64,000 bases of DNA from Lutibacter sp. A80 (GCF_022429645.1 NZ_CP092480.1:2524501-2588500); one strand, 5' to 3'; shown: positions 51,847-61,832, counted from the first letter of the stretch. The notes: generated by a model from the sequence alone, not told the origin. A program made the numbers and translations.

Positions 51847-52362
51847 TTAAAAAGCAACATACATAATGTGGTTAGGATTAGAATGCGTTTTAGAAATTTG
51901 AAAATCGTATTTCCCTACAATTTTAAATCCAGCTTTTTGATAAAAATTTATAGCCCTTTTATTATCTACCCATACAGCTAGCCACATTCCTTTTTGTTTA
52001 TGTTTTTTTGAGATTTCTAAATTAAATTGGAATAATTTTAATCCTAATTTTTGTCCATAAAACTCTTTTAAAAGATAAAAACGATCTAATTTACTTACAT
52101 TTTTAGCTTCAATATTTGTATTTGAACAATTTAATTCAAGATTAGTAAATCCGGCAAGTTTATTATTGTAATAAATTAAATGGTAATTATTTTTACTGTT
52201 TTGTAATTGCTTTACCAATGCCTCTTTTGTATATTTTTCAGACACAAAAGCGTTAATATCTGCTTTAGAAGCACTTATACCGTGCGACTCACAAAACGTT
52301 TTTTTACCAATCTCAGCTATTAATTTGGCATCTTTAACGTTAGCTTTAATTATTTCTATCAT
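51847..52362 (-). CDS. GNAT family N-acetyltransferase
   Basis: 171 aa. Motif A is KLDRFYLLKEFYGQKLGLKL (Q/G-x-G-L) followed by WLAVWVDNKRAINFYQKAGF and a C-terminal KTHSNPNHIMYV typical of the PaiA/spermidine-acetyltransferase-like subgroup. Substrate unknown. Monocistronic. Confidence 0.88.
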   Translation of the reverse strand: MIEIIKANVKDAKLIAEIGKKTFCESHGISASKADINAFVSEKYTKEALVKQLQNSKNNYHLIYYNNKLAGFTNLELNCSNTNIEAKNVSKLDRFYLLKEFYGQKLGLKLFQFNLEISKKHKQKGMWLAVWVDNKRAINFYQKAGFKIVGKYDFQISKTHSNPNHIMYVAF

Positions 52363-52394
52363 TTGTTAAAATTAACCAGTTAATTTAAATAAGA

Positions 52395-52434
52395 AAAGCC
52401 AAAATTCTATGTAAATTTAGAATTATGGCTTTTA
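52395..52434 (-). terminator. Terminator of the OmpH-like gene
   Basis: AAAAGCCA and AATTCTA (52395-52410) pair with TAGAATT and TGGCTTTT (52419-52434), 15 bp with one mismatch and an 8-nt loop. On the minus strand TTTTCTTATTT follows. Confidence 0.75.
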
Positions 52435-52472
52435 AAAGTTATTTAAACTACTGATTATAAGTATTTTATATG

Positions 52473-52982
52473 TTATTCTTTAGAAAAATCTTCGTTAAGC
52501 ATTTCTAAAATAGCATTTGTTACATCTAAATTATCATCACCATACATTACAGTTCCATTTCCAGAAGTACCTAATACTAAATTTAAACCATTTGCTTTTG
52601 AATATACTGCCACAAAACTATCTACTTTTTTAGTAATAGCTTCACTTAAAAGTTGATTTTCTTGTTGTAATTCTTGGCTAGCTTGTTGTTGTCTTCCTTG
52701 TAAAATTTGTTGCTCTTGTTGTAATTGTTGTTCAGTTTGAGCTCTTTTAGTAGCAGACATTTTTTGAGCATTTTGATAATACTCTTGCACTTTTTCTTGA
52801 AAAGGAGCAGAAATACTATCCAATTCTTTTGCCATTGCCTCTTGTTTTTCTTTTAAAGTTTCTTCTAAGGCTTTTGTTCCTTCATAATCTTTCATTAAAT
52901 CTTCAACATTAATGTAAGCAATTTTTGTTTGGTTACAAGATGCAAATACAATTACAAAAGCAATTAATAGTAATTTTTTCAT
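52473..52982 (-). CDS. OmpH/Skp family lipoprotein
   Basis: 169 aa. Lipoprotein signal with lipobox FASC (Cys16), then IAYINVEDLMKDYEGTKALEE, the conserved OmpH start, followed by a long coiled coil (about 40-125, rich in Gln/Glu; QQLQQEQQILQGRQQQASQ) and a closing LNLVLGTSGNGTVMYGDD. Periplasmic chaperones of this family escort outer membrane proteins; lipid anchoring is common in Bacteroidetes. Monocistronic. Confidence 0.92.
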   Translation of the reverse strand: MKKLLLIAFVIVFASCNQTKIAYINVEDLMKDYEGTKALEETLKEKQEAMAKELDSISAPFQEKVQEYYQNAQKMSATKRAQTEQQLQQEQQILQGRQQQASQELQQENQLLSEAITKKVDSFVAVYSKANGLNLVLGTSGNGTVMYGDDNLDVTNAILEMLNEDFSKE

Positions 52983-53222
52983 GTTTTAAAATTTTGTTTT
53001 TAGAATTCCTTATTGTTTAAAATTCTTGCGAATATATAAACAAAATAAATAGTTTATATTATAATTTTAAATTATTAGAATAATTTATACTAAAAACTAC
53101 TACTATAATAAAACCTTATCAAAAATGACTTTGTTAGCTTAATTAAGAGAAAACTTTAAAAAAATTTAAACCAAGTAGTCGTTTTTAAAATAAAAAGGCT
53201 TTAAAAGTGCTTAAAATGGATT

Positions 53223-54083
53223 TTAGCTGTTTTTTATGACATAAATTAAGGAAGAATGCTCTTTTGAAGCACTTGCTTTTAAATTTGATTTAAAACCAAT
53301 GTAAAATGCCTTTATAAAATTAGATTTAGAAGTTTTATACTTTTCGCTTAATAGTGAAACATAAAACGAATCAAATTTCATTGGAAGAATTTTAACAACA
53401 TCCATTTGTTGTTTTGAAAAAAGTTGTTGAATTGCAGTTTTTGAAAAATGCCATAAATGACGCGGCACATCAAAAGCAGCCCAATATTGTTTATAATACA
53501 ACGCATCGAAACTTTTAAAATTAGGAACCGCTACAACCAAAACACCATTAGGTTTTAATAAACTTTTTAATTTTAAAATATATGATTCTAAATTCGGTAC
53601 ATGTTCTAACACATGCCAAAGGGTTATAACATCGAACTTTTCTGAAGTTAATTGTTCAATATCAGAAAAAATTGTTGAAGTACTTTGTTTATTTAATTTT
53701 GATTCTGCTAAATCTCTTGCATTTTTATTTGGCTCTACTCCTACTACATTCCATCCATTATTTTTACAAGTAACTAAAAAATCACCTGTACCACATCCAA
53801 TATCTAATAAATTTTGTTCAGAAGTTTTAAAAGAATTGATCAATTTCAATTTCGTGTTTAAAGCATATTTTTTTACAATTTGATAAACTTTATCAAGGAA
53901 AGATTTTTTAGCATCTGTATGCGAAATATAATCTGAACTTTGATAATACAAACCTAACTCTTCAACTTTTGGTTGCGGATACGTTTCTAACATATCTAGT
54001 TTAGCATTGTATATTAAATCAAATTTTTTATTTGAAACAGTATAATCTATACAACTTAAATATGGCTTTTTATTTGAATTCAT
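53223..54083 (-). CDS. Class I SAM-dependent methyltransferase
   Basis: 286 aa. An N-terminal segment (about 1-85, YPQPKVEELGLYYQSSDYISHTD) is followed by a Rossmann methyltransferase with LLDIGCGTGDFLVTCK (SAM motif I), VVGVEPN, DVITLWHVLEHVPN and GVLVVAVPNFKSFDALYYKQYWAAFD. The form resembles methyltransferases of glycan or ubiquinone/small-molecule type; substrate unknown. Stands alone before the gene-free stretch next to mnmG. Confidence 0.88.
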   Translation of the reverse strand: MNSNKKPYLSCIDYTVSNKKFDLIYNAKLDMLETYPQPKVEELGLYYQSSDYISHTDAKKSFLDKVYQIVKKYALNTKLKLINSFKTSEQNLLDIGCGTGDFLVTCKNNGWNVVGVEPNKNARDLAESKLNKQSTSTIFSDIEQLTSEKFDVITLWHVLEHVPNLESYILKLKSLLKPNGVLVVAVPNFKSFDALYYKQYWAAFDVPRHLWHFSKTAIQQLFSKQQMDVVKILPMKFDSFYVSLLSEKYKTSKSNFIKAFYIGFKSNLKASASKEHSSLIYVIKNS

Positions 54084-54584
54084 TTAAACAATAATTAAAA
54101 AACAATTTAATAAATAATTAATTTATAATTTTTAGACATTTATGTTACTTCGTTCAAAATAAAACTTGGTAACAAATTTTAGCATTTCACATTAGAGAAC
54201 GAAAACATTTAGTACTAATTTACACTTTTACAAAAACAAAAATTAGATTTAAAAACAGCTAAAAATTATAATTAACACAAAAAATATTAATAAAAATTAA
54301 TCGGATTATAACTTATAAATAGCTCCATTTTATATTTTACACATTAAAATTAAATAGTTCAATTAACCGTTTTACATTCTAAAACAACTTAACATTTCCT
54401 AAAAAACATTTTAATTTAATATGTTTTACATTCAAACACCAACTACAAATTATTAAAACAACCTTCTTTTTTATTCAAAAACCCACTAAAATTACTCTTA
54501 GATTTGGCAATAAAAAAGCGTTAAAAAAGACAATTAATATTAAAATATTCCAGTTTTTACACTTTTAGAACTTATAAAAAATAA
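54084..54584. other. Gene-free AT-rich region beside a parS-type site
   Basis: About 500 bp with no credible ORF, very A/T-rich with oligo-A/T runs, one sequence (TTTTACACA) fitting a relaxed DnaA box TTWTNCACA, and two copies of GTTTTACATTC. It adjoins the 22-bp parS-type palindrome. These traits are compatible with a replication-origin region but do not prove it. Confidence 0.4.
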
Positions 54585-54606
54585 ATACGTTCCACGTGGA
54601 ACGTAT
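54585..54606. promoter_or_regulatory. parS-type palindrome downstream of mnmG
   Basis: A 22-bp perfect palindrome with core GTTCCACGTGGAAC, matching the ParB-binding consensus TGTTNCACGTGNAACA inside the core. It lies 5 bp past the mnmG stop codon. Confidence 0.75.
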
Positions 54607-54610
54607 AAAA

Positions 54611-56482
54611 TTACCTTCCCATATAAACTAATAAAACAGAAATATCACTAGGTGAAACTCCACTTATTCTACTTGCTTGAGATATAGTAATCGGTTTAAT
54701 TTTAGTTAACTTTTGACGTGCTTCAATAGACAAAGATTTTACTTTAGAATAATCGAAATTTAAAGGAATAACAACATTCTCTAACCTATTTAATTTATCT
54801 GCCTGATTCTTTTCTTTCTCTATATAACCAGCATATTTTACATGAACTTCAGTCTGTTCTATTATCTCATTATCTATATTATTCTCAGAAATAAAAGCAG
54901 CAACATCAGGTATTTTTTGAATATCCTGAAAGTCTAATTGAGGACGTGCAGCAATTTTAAACATCTTCATAGATTGTGAAATTGTAGCTGTTATATTAGC
55001 TTCTAAAATAGGATTTATAACATCAGGTTTAATACTTGTTTCAATTAAAAACTTAACAAACAAATCTGTTTTATGCTGCTTCTCTTTAACTCTTTTCATA
55101 CGCGTTTCAGAAGCTAAACCTAATTCAAAAGCCAAAGGAGTTAAACGTAAATCAGCATTATCTTGTCTTAATAAAGTTCTATATTCAGCTCTAGAAGTAA
55201 ACATTCTATAAGGCTCTTCAGTTCCTTTGGTAATTAAATCATCAATTAAAACTCCAATATATGCCTCGTTTCTCTTTAAAATAAATGGTGCTCTATCTTG
55301 AACATTTAAAGCAGCATTTACACCAGCCATCAAACCTTGCGCAGCAGCTTCTTCATAACCTGTAGTACCATTAATTTGACCAGCAAAATATAAGTTCTTA
55401 ATCAACTTAGTTTCTAAAGTATGTTTTAATTGAGTAGGTTGAAAAAAATCATATTCTATAGCATATCCATATCTAAAGAATTTTACATTTTCGAAACCAG
55501 CAACTTTACGCAAAGCTTTATCTTGAACATCTTCAGGTAAAGAAGTTGAAAAACCATTTACATAAACTTCTACAGTGTTCCAACCTTCAGGCTCAACAAA
55601 AATTTGATGACGTTCTTTAGTAGCAAAACGATCTATTTTATCTTCTATAGAAGGACAATATCTCGGGCCAATACTTTTAATTCTACCATTAAACATTGGA
55701 GAACGATCGAATCCTGTTCTTAGCAAATCATGCACTTCTAAAGAAGTATAACTCATATAACAAGAACGCTGTTTTTCCAAAGATTTTGTAGTTGGTAAAT
55801 ATGAGAATTTTTCTGGATTATCATCTCCTGGTTGTTCAATCATTTTAGAATAATCTAACGATCTTCCATCAACTCTTGGAGGAGTTCCAGTTTTCATTCT
55901 TCCTGCTTCAAAACCAACTTTAACTAAATCTTCTGTTATACCAACAGAAGCACTTTCCCCTGCTCTACCACCACCAAAAGTTTTATCACCAATATGAATT
56001 AAACCATTTAGAAAAGTACCAGCAGTTATAATAACAGTTTTAGATTTTATTTCAATTCCTAAAGATGTTTTTACACCAACAATTTTATCTCCTTCAAATA
56101 TTAAACCCTTAACCATATCCTGAAAAAAATCTAATTTTTCAGTTTGCTCAAGCATATTTCTCCAAGTTTCAGCAAAACGCATTCTATCACTTTGCGCTCT
56201 TGGACTCCACATTGCAGGTCCTTTAGATTTGTTCAACATTTTAAATTGGATAGCAGTTTTATCTGTTACAATTGCACTATAACCACCCAACGCATCAATC
56301 TCACGAACTATTTGTCCTTTTGCAATTCCACCCATTGCAGGATTACAACTCATTTGAGCAATGTTCTGCAAACTCATTGTAATTAATAATGTTTGGGCGC
56401 CCATATTTGCAGCAGCAGCAGCAGCTTCACTTCCAGCATGCCCACCTCCAACTACTATAACATCGTACTCTGTATTAAACAT
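54611..56482 (-). CDS. mnmG: tRNA uridine-5-carboxymethylaminomethyl synthesis enzyme MnmG
   Basis: 623 aa from ATG 56482. An FAD enzyme that with MnmE modifies U34 of certain tRNAs. FAD motif VVGGGHAGSEAAAAAANMG (start), NPAMGGIAKGQIVREIDALGG, GTFLNGLIHIG, PTQLKHTLETKLI and the C-terminal helical domain ending SGVSPSDISVLLVYMG. A GTG at 56503 is in frame but lies inside the parS-type site, so the ATG is preferred. Bracketed by two parS-type palindromes; 33 nt after ybeY. Confidence 0.95.
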   Translation of the reverse strand: MFNTEYDVIVVGGGHAGSEAAAAAANMGAQTLLITMSLQNIAQMSCNPAMGGIAKGQIVREIDALGGYSAIVTDKTAIQFKMLNKSKGPAMWSPRAQSDRMRFAETWRNMLEQTEKLDFFQDMVKGLIFEGDKIVGVKTSLGIEIKSKTVIITAGTFLNGLIHIGDKTFGGGRAGESASVGITEDLVKVGFEAGRMKTGTPPRVDGRSLDYSKMIEQPGDDNPEKFSYLPTTKSLEKQRSCYMSYTSLEVHDLLRTGFDRSPMFNGRIKSIGPRYCPSIEDKIDRFATKERHQIFVEPEGWNTVEVYVNGFSTSLPEDVQDKALRKVAGFENVKFFRYGYAIEYDFFQPTQLKHTLETKLIKNLYFAGQINGTTGYEEAAAQGLMAGVNAALNVQDRAPFILKRNEAYIGVLIDDLITKGTEEPYRMFTSRAEYRTLLRQDNADLRLTPLAFELGLASETRMKRVKEKQHKTDLFVKFLIETSIKPDVINPILEANITATISQSMKMFKIAARPQLDFQDIQKIPDVAAFISENNIDNEIIEQTEVHVKYAGYIEKEKNQADKLNRLENVVIPLNFDYSKVKSLSIEARQKLTKIKPITISQASRISGVSPSDISVLLVYMGR

Positions 56483-56496
56483 AATATTTGTATTGT

Positions 56497-56510
56497 GTTC
56501 CACGTGGAAC
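56497..56510. promoter_or_regulatory. parS-type palindrome upstream of mnmG
   Basis: A 14-bp perfect palindrome GTTCCACGTGGAAC, preceded by T, in the 33-nt gap between ybeY and mnmG. It shares the core of the site at 54585-54606. Confidence 0.75.
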
Positions 56511-56515
56511 GTTAT

Positions 56516-56929
56516 TTATGAATTCAATAAACTTAAACATTTATCTTCTTCGCTTCGCATTTGCTTACTTTCGGTTTCAGATTTGTCTTTAAAGCCTAAA
56601 TAATGCAAAATTCCGTGAATTATAACTCTATTAAGTTCATTTTCAAATAATTGATTGAATTTTTGAGCATTATCTTGTACTCTTTCTATAGAAATGAAAA
56701 TATCACCGCTAATTAGCTTTCCTAAAGTGTAATCAAAACTAATAATATCTGTTAAAGTATCGTGTTCTAAAAACTCTACATTTAGTTTATGCAAATAATC
56801 ATCGTTACAAAATATGTAATTTAATTCTCCTTCAGTAAAACCATAATTTTTAATACAAGCTGAAATCCATTCTTGAATTTTAGTTTCATTGCTTATTGTA
56901 AACGCAGTTTCGTAATTAAATTGAATCAT
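56516..56929 (-). CDS. ybeY: Endoribonuclease/rRNA maturation factor YbeY
   Basis: 137 aa. Metal-binding signature HGILHYLGFKDKSETESKQMR, the Bacteroidetes variant with KDK where other bacteria have YDH. It processes 16S rRNA 3' ends and takes part in ribosome quality control. Its start overlaps the DUF4175 gene by 14 nt, so the pair is translationally coupled; mnmG follows. Confidence 0.93.
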   Translation of the reverse strand: MIQFNYETAFTISNETKIQEWISACIKNYGFTEGELNYIFCNDDYLHKLNVEFLEHDTLTDIISFDYTLGKLISGDIFISIERVQDNAQKFNQLFENELNRVIIHGILHYLGFKDKSETESKQMRSEEDKCLSLLNS

Positions 56930-59900
56930 TTTTTTGAATAGTTTTAAAGTATTCTTGTACTTTAATTTTATAAATTTGGCGCAAAGGTAACGATTGTCTT
57001 TTTAATATTTCATTATAATTAAAATAGAGGTTTTCTAATTTTAATTTATCGATATTTCTTTGTTGGAAGGATTGTATATTAGTTTTAGATTTTCGTTGCT
57101 CATCATCGCCTTGCTCCTTTCTTGCTTTTTCTAATTTTAATAATTGATGTGTAAGCTTTTTCATCCTTTCTAAAACTGAATTGGTAAAACCTTTTTCTAA
57201 AAGCTCTTGCTCTAAAGCTTCCATTTCTTTAACAACATCTGCAGCACCTGCACCAGGTTTTTTAGTGTCGTTACCCAACATATCTTTTAGCATAGATTTT
57301 AACTTAGCTTGCTCTTTATAGATTTCATAAAGTTCTTGATTCATTTGCTCAGTTCCATCTTCACCATTATTACCTTTACCCTCTCCAGATTTTTTTTCAC
57401 CATCCTCACCCTTATTTGAATCGCCAGGTTTTTGACCCTTTTTCATTCCTTCTTCTAGTTGTTTAGAAAGTTCACCTTGTTTCTTTATAATATCTGGTAA
57501 ACTAAAACCTTTAGAACTTCCTTCACCTTTTCCCTGCCCCATACTTGCAGATGCATTCATTAAATTTTCTAATAAATCACTTAATTTGTTTGCTAAATTA
57601 TTTACAGAAGTAATCACAAATTGTTGGTTAGAAGTTCCCTGATTAAAATTATTGTCAGAAAAATTTAAAAGCGATTGATCAATATTATATTGCGCATCAC
57701 TAACATCTTTTTGTATATCTGCACCCATTTTAACCATACGCAAAGAAAGCATATAAATACTATCATCTATATGGTCAAAATATTCTTTTAATACATATTG
57801 CTCTTTTAGGTTATTTGCATAAGTAGGATGGCTTGCATCTGTATTATAAAATTCTGTAAGTAAGTCCTCTTGTTGAAATGAAAACTCAACAAGATTTTCT
57901 ACAATTTTTCTTAAATCATCAATATTCTCATCTATAGATTCTCCTTCCATTGCAACCATAGATTGCTCCATCGATTTACTTAACTGCTTCATTTTTTTAG
58001 CAGCTGATTTTTGACTTTTCTTAGCTTTAGATTTTGAATTTGGGGATTCTGTATTTTCTTCAGAAATTTCTTCTTCTTTTAATTCATCAAAAGCTTGTTG
58101 TAATTTATTATTAATATCTTCCAAAATATCTGGATCGTTTGGAAGTTTCATAGGTCTTTTTAAATTTTGATTTTGTTTATGTAGAAGATCAATATCTTTT
58201 TTTACTTGAGTAAATTCTTTATTAATTTCATCTTGTTTTTCTGAGGTATTTTCATCATCATTTTTTTTAGAAAGCGCTTCTTCTTTATCCGCTAAATTTT
58301 CTAATTTTTCAGAAATTTGATTTGCTTTTTGCTCAACATAAAAACGTTTAGTTAATTCTAAAATACGCTCTAAACTCTGTTGGTTTTGTTTATTCTTTTT
58401 TGCAATCTTTTCTAATTTATCAACCAAATCTTCTTTATCAATTTTTTTAGATAATTCTTCAAGTTGCTTTAACATATCTTTTTGTTCTGCCAACTTTTTG
58501 GTTTCATCAATACGTTTTTTTAATTCTTCTTTTTTTTCACTTAAAGAAGGTTCCTCTGGTTGCTCATTTAAATTTTGCTCTAACTGTTCAGTTTGTTCTT
58601 TAAACATTTCCTGATATTGAACTTGACGTTTTAAAAATTGTTCCAATTTTTTTGAATCGTTCCAGTTAATATCTGATTTCTTTTTTAACTCATCTTTGAA
58701 TTTGTTAACTTCAGAATTAGATTCTTTAGACTTTTCTAATGTTTTAGAAATGTTATCTAGATTATCGGCTTGCTCTTTTAACAAATCTTCTTTTAATTCC
58801 TTAGCAGTTTTATTGTAATAACTAAACGTTCTGCTTTTTGTTTTTTTACTGCCATTAACTCTATCGTTATCAAAAACTTCAAAATACATTTCATAATTTA
58901 AACCAGCATCAATTGCTAAACCTTCAGGAAAAACATAATAGAAATCGGAAAAAGATGACTTTGAAACCCCTATTTGGTGAGTTTTAAGCGTTTCTGGATT
59001 ATTTTTATCATAATATACCAACTGAAGTTTATTAACGGCATAATCATCGCTTATTTGCCCAATAAACTGTGCTGGTCCACGTGTAATAGAATCAATATCA
59101 GACTTTACAATAATTTTTGGATACTCATCTGTAATTACACCAATTTCAAAATTTAAAACTTCGTGATTTTTTAAAAATGAATTTGAAGTTGCTAATTTAT
59201 AATTTGTTGTAACATTTAAAGTTTTAGAAAAACTAAAAACATTGGTTGAACTTTGTTGAAATGATTGCGTAGTAGTATTATTTAAAATAAATGAAACAGA
59301 ATCTGTTTGATGTGTTTCTACCTGCCAAGAAATTGTTGTTCCCTGTGGAACAATGGTATTACCGGTATTTTCTATTATTTGATTACTTTTACCAGTATAA
59401 CTAGGATAATTAATAAGCATTTTTAAATTAGTAATTACTGGAGTTGCTTTTAAATTAAGCTGGTATTCTTTAGAAATAACATCAGTGGCTTGTATATAAA
59501 AATTAATAGGTTCTTTTACACTTGTAAAATTGTATTGAAACTTACCTAAACCAATATTTTCTAGATAATAATTCTGATTTAAAAAATGAATTGTAGCATT
59601 TTCTGGAATGGTATTTCCAACAACCTGAATTTGCAGATTAAAATCTGATCCTTCTATTACATCTAAAGACGTATTTAATACTTTAAATTGAAATGGTGCA
59701 GGTGGTTGGTAAGCAGTTTTATAATGTACAACACGCGATAAACTTGTATTGAAAATTGTAATATTACCAGTTACATATACAAGCAACCAAATTAAAATAG
59801 GTAGCAAAGCATATTTGATATATTTTTTATTACTTGAAAAATTAACAGCTTTGGTAAACGGAATTAGTTTAAACTCATTTGATTTTTGCTGAATACTAGC

Positions 59901-60275
59901 TTCAATCAGTTCTGAATTATGTTTAAATTCGTTTAACTGTATCATATTCAGTAACTTATCTTTTATTTCAGGAAAATGAACTCCAATAATTTTAGAGGCT
60001 TCTATAGTAGAAATTCCCTTTTTTAAACCAAAAATTTTGAAAATAGGTACTGCTATATATTTAAAAATTAAAGCAAGCTCTACCACAATAAATAACCAAA
60101 ACAACACAGTTCTAAACAATGGTTTTAACCATAAAAAATGTTCAATAACTAGAGTAAAGGTAAAATACAATAAACCCAAAGAAAAAAATAGTAAAATTCC
60201 TTTTATAAGTTCGTTAATATAATACTTTCGTATAAACTCTTTAAGTTTTTGTAATATGTAATTATAATTGCTCAA
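56916..60275 (-). CDS. DUF4175 family protein, large membrane-anchored coiled-coil protein
   Basis: 1119 aa. Two or three N-terminal membrane helices (about 20-45, 50-75, 150-170), a beta-rich region (about 180-460), then a long Lys/Glu/Gln-rich coiled coil (about 480-740) and a Gly/Ser/Lys-rich segment (GKGEGSSKGFSLPDIIKKQG; KGEDGEKKSGEGKGNNGEDG), ending in a helical tail. Bacteroidetes-specific family; role uncertain, probably in the cell envelope. Coupled to ybeY downstream. Confidence 0.88.
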   Translation of the reverse strand: MSNYNYILQKLKEFIRKYYINELIKGILLFFSLGLLYFTFTLVIEHFLWLKPLFRTVLFWLFIVVELALIFKYIAVPIFKIFGLKKGISTIEASKIIGVHFPEIKDKLLNMIQLNEFKHNSELIEASIQQKSNEFKLIPFTKAVNFSSNKKYIKYALLPILIWLLVYVTGNITIFNTSLSRVVHYKTAYQPPAPFQFKVLNTSLDVIEGSDFNLQIQVVGNTIPENATIHFLNQNYYLENIGLGKFQYNFTSVKEPINFYIQATDVISKEYQLNLKATPVITNLKMLINYPSYTGKSNQIIENTGNTIVPQGTTISWQVETHQTDSVSFILNNTTTQSFQQSSTNVFSFSKTLNVTTNYKLATSNSFLKNHEVLNFEIGVITDEYPKIIVKSDIDSITRGPAQFIGQISDDYAVNKLQLVYYDKNNPETLKTHQIGVSKSSFSDFYYVFPEGLAIDAGLNYEMYFEVFDNDRVNGSKKTKSRTFSYYNKTAKELKEDLLKEQADNLDNISKTLEKSKESNSEVNKFKDELKKKSDINWNDSKKLEQFLKRQVQYQEMFKEQTEQLEQNLNEQPEEPSLSEKKEELKKRIDETKKLAEQKDMLKQLEELSKKIDKEDLVDKLEKIAKKNKQNQQSLERILELTKRFYVEQKANQISEKLENLADKEEALSKKNDDENTSEKQDEINKEFTQVKKDIDLLHKQNQNLKRPMKLPNDPDILEDINNKLQQAFDELKEEEISEENTESPNSKSKAKKSQKSAAKKMKQLSKSMEQSMVAMEGESIDENIDDLRKIVENLVEFSFQQEDLLTEFYNTDASHPTYANNLKEQYVLKEYFDHIDDSIYMLSLRMVKMGADIQKDVSDAQYNIDQSLLNFSDNNFNQGTSNQQFVITSVNNLANKLSDLLENLMNASASMGQGKGEGSSKGFSLPDIIKKQGELSKQLEEGMKKGQKPGDSNKGEDGEKKSGEGKGNNGEDGTEQMNQELYEIYKEQAKLKSMLKDMLGNDTKKPGAGAADVVKEMEALEQELLEKGFTNSVLERMKKLTHQLLKLEKARKEQGDDEQRKSKTNIQSFQQRNIDKLKLENLYFNYNEILKRQSLPLRQIYKIKVQEYFKTIQKNDSI

Positions 60276-60399
60276 TTCCTTAGTTATAAACTATTAAAAC
60301 GGCTAAAAATAACGAAAATTACCTTAAAACAAGAGTACCTAATAAAGTTTATGATTTTTAGTACTTTATAAATAATTAAAAATTAGTGTAAACGAGTGT

Positions 60400-61044
60400 T
60401 TATAAAATTACAATTTTTTCTTTAATAGCATAAATTACAAGTCCAATACGAGATTTAACTTCAAGCTTTTCAAATAAAGCTTCTCTATAATTTTCTACTG
60501 TTTTAGGACTTAAACACATAACTTCTGCAATTTCTTTATAAGTTTTTTCTGAAACTGTTAATTTTAAAAATTCTAATTCACGATCCTTAAGAATTATATT
60601 TATCGGTTTTTCAGGTTGGTTTATAGAATTTAGTAAAGTATTTGCAATACTATCGGTATAATAATATCCATTTAAATTCACTTGATTAAGTGCATGATGT
60701 AAAATATCTGGATGAATGTCTTTTAATAAATACCCTTTTGCACCAGCACGAAGCATTGCAAGAATAGTAGATTCATCACATTCCATAGATAAAGCTAAAA
60801 CTTTAATTTCTGGTTTATTATTTTTCAACCAACTAGTTGCTTCAATACCATTCATAATTGGCATTTGAATGTCCATTAAAATAATTTCTGGTATAGAATT
60901 ATTATTTGAAATATAATCAACAAGTTCTTTACCATTATTTAAAACAGCTAATACATTAAACTCTTTAAAATTAGAAACTAATCCGTTAAGTGCGTTTCCA
61001 AACAATAAATGATCATCAACTATAATTATATCTATTGGTTTCAT
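60400..61044 (-). CDS. NarL/FixJ-type response regulator
   Basis: 214 aa. Receiver with phosphoacceptor Asp in EIILMDIQMPIMNGIEA (about residue 57), Lys in YLLKDIHPD, and a LuxR-type helix-turn-helix (about 150-212; TYKEIAEVMCLSPKTVENYREALFEKL). Last gene of a four-gene operon with its histidine kinase 8 nt upstream. Target genes unknown. Confidence 0.94.
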   Translation of the reverse strand: MKPIDIIIVDDHLLFGNALNGLVSNFKEFNVLAVLNNGKELVDYISNNNSIPEIILMDIQMPIMNGIEATSWLKNNKPEIKVLALSMECDESTILAMLRAGAKGYLLKDIHPDILHHALNQVNLNGYYYTDSIANTLLNSINQPEKPINIILKDRELEFLKLTVSEKTYKEIAEVMCLSPKTVENYREALFEKLEVKSRIGLVIYAIKEKIVIL

Positions 61045-61052
61045 TTGGGGTT

Positions 61053-61829
61053 TTATTTAGGACAACTAATATATAATTTTGTTCCAAGATTTTCCTTGGA
61101 ATTTAAATCTATTTTTGCACCAATTAATTTTCCACGACTTCTAATATTTAACAAACCAATACCATGTTGTTTACTGGTATCTGTAATATTAAAACCAACA
61201 CCGTTATCTTCAGCAGTAATTTCTAAATTATCTTTGTTATATTTTAGTGTAATAATTAATTTTTTGGCTTTAGCATATTTTAGAGTGTTATTACAAAACT
61301 CTTGTAAAATTCTAAATAAAATAATTTCCTTTTCATTATTTAAATGATACGTATCCCCTATTATTTTTAATGAAGCATCAATAACATTTAAACGATTAAA
61401 GCGCTGCATTTCCAATTCTAAAGAATCTACTAAACCATTATTTTTAATTGTTTCTGGATTTAAAGATTTTGCTAAACCACGCAAATCTTCTAAACTTTTA
61501 CCAACAATAGTTCCGGTTTCTTGTAGTTGTTCTTTTTGTGCATCAGGTACACTCATTTGAACAATATTTAATTGCATTTTTGCAACAGAAAGCAATTGTC
61601 CAATATTGTCGTGTATTTCCCAACTAATATTTTTTAAAGCTTGCTCTTGAATTTCTAATTTAGAATTGTTTATTTCTTGTTCGAAACGTTTTTTAGTTTC
61701 ACGTTTTTCAATTAAAAGTGTTGTTTTTTTTTGTTGAAAAAAATAGAAAAAAAGCACCAAAGAGGTAACTAAAACTAAAATAACAACTGTTACAACAAAA
61801 ACTAAAATCTGAATTTCAACTTGATCCAT
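61053..61829 (-). CDS. Sensor histidine kinase (HisKA_3 type, NarX-like)
   Basis: 258 aa. One N-terminal membrane helix (about 6-30), a short coiled coil, then dimerisation/phosphoacceptor SWEIHDNIGQLLSVAKMQLN (His about 71) and HATPase with NNTLKYAKAKK, DNGVGFNITD and HGIGLLNIRSRGK. There is no separate sensor domain, so signal input may come from partners such as the membrane protein next to it. 3 nt after the 212-aa gene. Confidence 0.93.
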   Translation of the reverse strand: MDQVEIQILVFVVTVVILVLVTSLVLFFYFFQQKKTTLLIEKRETKKRFEQEINNSKLEIQEQALKNISWEIHDNIGQLLSVAKMQLNIVQMSVPDAQKEQLQETGTIVGKSLEDLRGLAKSLNPETIKNNGLVDSLELEMQRFNRLNVIDASLKIIGDTYHLNNEKEIILFRILQEFCNNTLKYAKAKKLIITLKYNKDNLEITAEDNGVGFNITDTSKQHGIGLLNIRSRGKLIGAKIDLNSKENLGTKLYISCPK

Positions 61830-61832
61830 AAT

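Noticed and set aside
56483..56503. GTG start for mnmG 21 nt upstream of the ATG
   Set aside because: The GTG lies inside the parS-type palindrome, and the ATG at 56482 gives the normal MnmG N-terminus.
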